DNA of 64,000 bases from Trichaptum fuscoviolaceum (taxonomy: Eukaryota > Basidiomycota > Agaricomycetes > Hymenochaetales > Trichaptaceae): contig CAJSYZ010000009.1 in assembly GCA_910574455.1 (NCBI GenBank), positions 4,481,040 to 4,545,039 of the forward strand, in the 5' to 3' direction. The translations under genes were made by a program, and so were the position numbers. The notes beneath the pieces are model-generated. The model was given only the letters and a program-made list of their open reading frames with translations. It did no database searches and was not told the DNA's origin. This document shows, in pieces, positions 61,101 through 64,000 of the stretch (position 1 is its first letter; every line of letters starts with the position of its first letter).

Positions 61101-62366
61101 CAGTCACGAAGTCAATGACCAAGAACGCAGGATGGATTGGGAGAGGCGTGAAATGGGTATGGAAGATGGCTATGACGGGCGTGAAATGGATCTGGAAGAT
61201 AGTTATGACAGGCGTGAAATGGATCTGGAAGATCGTTATGACGGCCGTGAGACGGATCTGGAAACTGGTAAAACGGCCCTACGAGAAGTACAAGTTGAAT
61301 TTGCACCTACAGCGCAATATCTATTGGTATACCCTCCTTCCTCTACTACGCAAATTTCGAGCTGACGATGAGTTTTAAGGGCATTCGGGATGGACAACCG
61401 CGTAGCATATCTTGGTTATGAAATTGGTCGTGATGACTGGGACCATGACTGGCCAGAACCATACCTTCTCTTAAAACTCGTCCGTTGCTTCGCATATCCG
61501 ATTAAGAAGTGCTGGCTAGTAACAAAGAAGGCCCTTTCAAGCCTCGGTCGTTCTTTCAGGAAGCATGTACGCGGATCCTTTCATAGTACAGGACACACAG
61601 ACGGGGACGAGGAGACTATGAGAATGGAAGGCGAGGAAGAAGCCGAAGTACCGGAGGAAACCTTCCCAGAAAGCATGGTCGGCAGAGCGAAGAGCGAGTT
61701 TCGTAGGTCTCTGCGGAAGATGTTTAGTGATGCTTCTCGGGTGGAAGACATCATGTTTGACATTTCAATCTGGGAGAAAGGAAGGTAAAGACCACAAATA
61801 AGTACCAAAGCAGCACTCTAACCTTAACTGTCATGCATAGCGAAGAAGATGCCGAGAAATATCTCAAGAAAGAACTTTGGGGTTATCCAAATCTGTTAAA
61901 AATATTCTTGGAAGACGTACGGCCAGCCTTGGTTATAGCGCGCGACAACAAAAAGGCCCAAGAAGAGAAGGAGGAACAAGAAAGTCGAGAACGGAGGTAC
62001 ATCAACAACGCCGATTCTCCACATCCAACTTCCGACAGCGGGGATCAAGATATGTATCGCGTTGCATCTGCTCCACGCCATGGCACATTATATTCCCTTG
62101 ACGCAACGCCTAAATCCCCACATGTGACAGAAATGGAAACCTGTCAAGATAGCCAAGCTCAGCCGAACGACCATCTTCTTCGACCTCCGTTGGCGGCGGT
62201 AGTGATCCCAGAGGAAGCAGACCCTAATGTCCGAGATGAAAACCTGCGAATGGATGCTCTCGATGAAGACGAGAGAGCGCATTTGCATGCCGAAGTCGAG
62301 AAACCTCCGTCTGCTTCAGAAGACTACCGTGAAGGATCACAGAGCAACAAAGAGTCGGGAGAGTGA
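58191..62366 (+). CDS. Array copy 6: intact four-TM membrane protein with expanded repeats
   Basis: First exons 58191-58197, 58249-58260, 58311-58412, 58462-58647. Exon 4 is longer than in other copies because of an in-frame repetition of a (D)HAAIxEI motif (about 58548-58635) and uses a weaker gtcagt donor at the position of the usual gtacgt. Exon 9 is followed by a GC donor (gcaagg). Membrane exons at 60503-61375 are interrupted by two introns that are stop-free and multiples of three (51 and 48 nt), so retention would keep the frame. The WK repeat has four 11-residue units (about 61146-61272). The tail matches copies 1 and 5 and ends SNKESGE. No disabling change was found. Confidence 0.8.
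61146..61272 (+). repeat. 33-bp coding minisatellite (TGVKWIWKIVM unit) in copy 6
   Basis: Four tandem units of 33 bp encode 11-residue repeats with alternating aromatic and lysine residues, placed just after the fourth membrane segment. Other copies have one to three units. Confidence 0.85.
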
Positions 62367-64000
62367 TAATGTAGCTGAATTTAGTCTTGTGCGTATAACT
62401 GGTCTGCCCGACACAAACACGATGTGCACGGAGCATTGCCTCATTAGCCTTTCTGTCTTGTATAGTTTCTGACATGCAATTAGTATTTGTTCTAACCCCG
62501 ATAAATGTCAACGTACCCAGGAGTGCTTCGATCATAATAAATACCAAAGGATTCCTATATTGCACACGGATATAATCGGTCTCCTATATAAAGGAGGTAC
62601 AGATCGTACAAACAGCAGCAGCACCCTACTACAGCCAACCATACCTGCTCACGTAGACTGAAAAACCAACGCGCTGGAGAACGTCAATGCGCTCGGTAAC
62701 TGGCGCGTACCGACGCCCTTGCGGATGGACTGCTTCTTCGTGATGCTCTCCGTGCTCCCGGCTAATGTCAATCAATGTTTAGTACCCATTCCTCCGACTT
62801 GTCCGGCATGCAGAGCTCACAGACGCCTTGTGCACTCGTCAGTTTGGGGTTGGCATTCAGGGTGGGCGCTAAGTAGCGAGGCTGGACCGTTGTGCTAACG
62901 GGAGCGGGGCAAATATGGGAATAGGTCTGGGCCTTTATTACTGAAATTCCGAGAAACAATGGCTCTGGGTACTGTCAGCCAGATAGGATGGGGCATATCG
63001 TCATGTGCAAGTCAGATCTGACTTTCCTTTTCGTGCCCCCTACGCCAGTGGAATACTGACTGCGCTCGCCGTCGCAGACAATTGGGAATACTCGTCTGCC
63101 ACAATTTTGGCTTCCAGAGGAACCACCGCACATCTGACTTGCTCTGTGTAATGGGTCGACACGGAGGATCGCATAGGTGGTTCTTCGAACAGCATAGTTT
63201 GAGAAAGAGCATGAGGAATCGACAAAGGTTGAGGCGATGGAGGTCGAGGAGCTTGACACCAGCTCGTCTGAACAGAATGAATGTCCAGTGGTAAAACAGG
63301 ACCAAATGAAAGTGGATACCGAAAAGGATTGCGTGACGTTAAGATTGAATTGCTGTTTGTCCAGACTGGAGGCATGATGAGAATGGTAAGGAGCCATTGA
63401 TTGCGATCACACCGTGAGATAAGAGACGAAAATCAAGAAGAAGAGCGATAAAATGATTGAACGCGAGAGTTGCTAGACGGAAATGCTTGGGAAGTGCTTC
63501 CGGACGAAACAGAGTTGTGCACAAGTAGAGGAGGGCTGGTACTATCGGCTTATTAGTATAGCATCTCGAAGTTAGTCAACGGAGATAAGAGACAAGAGGA
63601 AGCCGTAAACACTCATCGATAAAATTAATCCTTCCAAGACGACTGGCTCCTAAGACCTTCGTAGTTCTCAGAGATGACTGCAGATATGACGCACGCACTC
63701 CGCTTGGCCCCTGGCGATCATCGCCGATCCTTCGCGGTCGATGCTGTCCAATTGGCAATCCAGATCGGAATCGACTAAGAAAGTCACCGGATATTGACGA
63801 CAGCAGAAGGAAACCCACCCTTTTTCTTTCATAGAATAGCTTTGAGCCCATTGGCGTCCGTAGCAGTTTGCCACCCGGTGAGAAATTTGATCATGGCGGC
63901 AAGCATGAAAACATCGTGTAGAGAGAGTCGCGGTATGGCGGTGATTTCCGTTCTCACGGTTCCAGGCACAATAACCTCGCCGACTCCGAGTCCTCCTTAT
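62367..64000. repeat. Downstream repeat module after copy 6, running off the window
   Basis: 62367-62523 is shared 3' flank; 62524-63580 is the ~1,055-bp segment also found after copy 5; from 63581 it matches 8455-8900 and 46933-47370, with the ~105-bp dispersed repeat at about 63674-63780. The amplified region therefore continues beyond the window. Confidence 0.6.

Noticed and set aside
1..64000. CRISPR arrays, rRNA genes, prophage or bacterial operons
   Set aside because: No spaced direct repeats, rRNA cores or bacterial gene organisation were seen; the spliced genes indicate a fungal nuclear genome.

Overview
The window looks like genomic DNA of a basidiomycete fungus, probably an Agaricomycete. 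Genes are dense in introns of about 45-65 nt with GT(A/C)(A/C)G(T)...AG borders. There is a CCHC/RNase H LINE of the type found in fungi, a G-alpha-like pseudogene of the long serine-rich kind, a fragment of a fungal calcium-pump gene, and decayed importin-beta (Kap123/importin-4-like) genes. No bacterial, organellar or rDNA features were seen. Species cannot be named from the sequence alone. All gene models rest on splice consensus, reading phase and comparison among copies inside the window; no transcripts were available.

The core is a head-to-tail array of six copies of one gene, all on the + strand: about 2291-8288, 12782-16796, 22639-26638, 32091-36062, 41704-45711 and 58191-62366. It is a 20-21 exon gene for a protein of about 970-990 residues. 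The protein has a short N-terminus, two tandem copies of a helical module (each built from the same exon cassette, including 25-nt and 22-nt micro-exons), four predicted transmembrane segments, a Trp/Lys-rich amphipathic repeat, and an acidic, probably disordered tail. I recognise no named family. Copies 3, 4, 5 and 6 read open end to end; copy 1 has two nonsense codons and copy 2 a one-base insertion. The start codon sits in a 7-nt first exon followed, in five copies, by a 12-nt second exon, so simple ORF calling misses it.

Layout: 1-913, 3' part of a DEDDy 3'-5' exonuclease gene; 914-2290, non-coding plus the array promoter module; copy 1, whose intron 6 carries a ~1.93-kb TIR element that captured the 5' end of a calcium-ATPase gene; 8289-12781, repeat modules and an antisense importin pseudogene; copy 2; 16797-22638, a mostly unique stretch with a truncated G-alpha pseudogene and two possible minus-strand genes; copy 3; 26639-32090, repeats and importin pseudogene; copy 4; 36063-41703, the same again; copy 5; 45712-58190, repeats split by a nested insertion (a LINE inside a TIR element, both with target-site duplications) and another importin pseudogene; copy 6; then the start of the next repeat module to the window end.

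The amplified unit is therefore roughly [promoter module + 4-TM gene + repeat module + antisense importin pseudogene], about 10 kb. What the 4-TM proteins do is unknown. Tandem amplification, mosaic divergence of the soluble modules against near-identical membrane exons, and repeat-number variation resemble gene families under diversifying pressure (for example self/non-self or immunity-like receptors), but that is inference.
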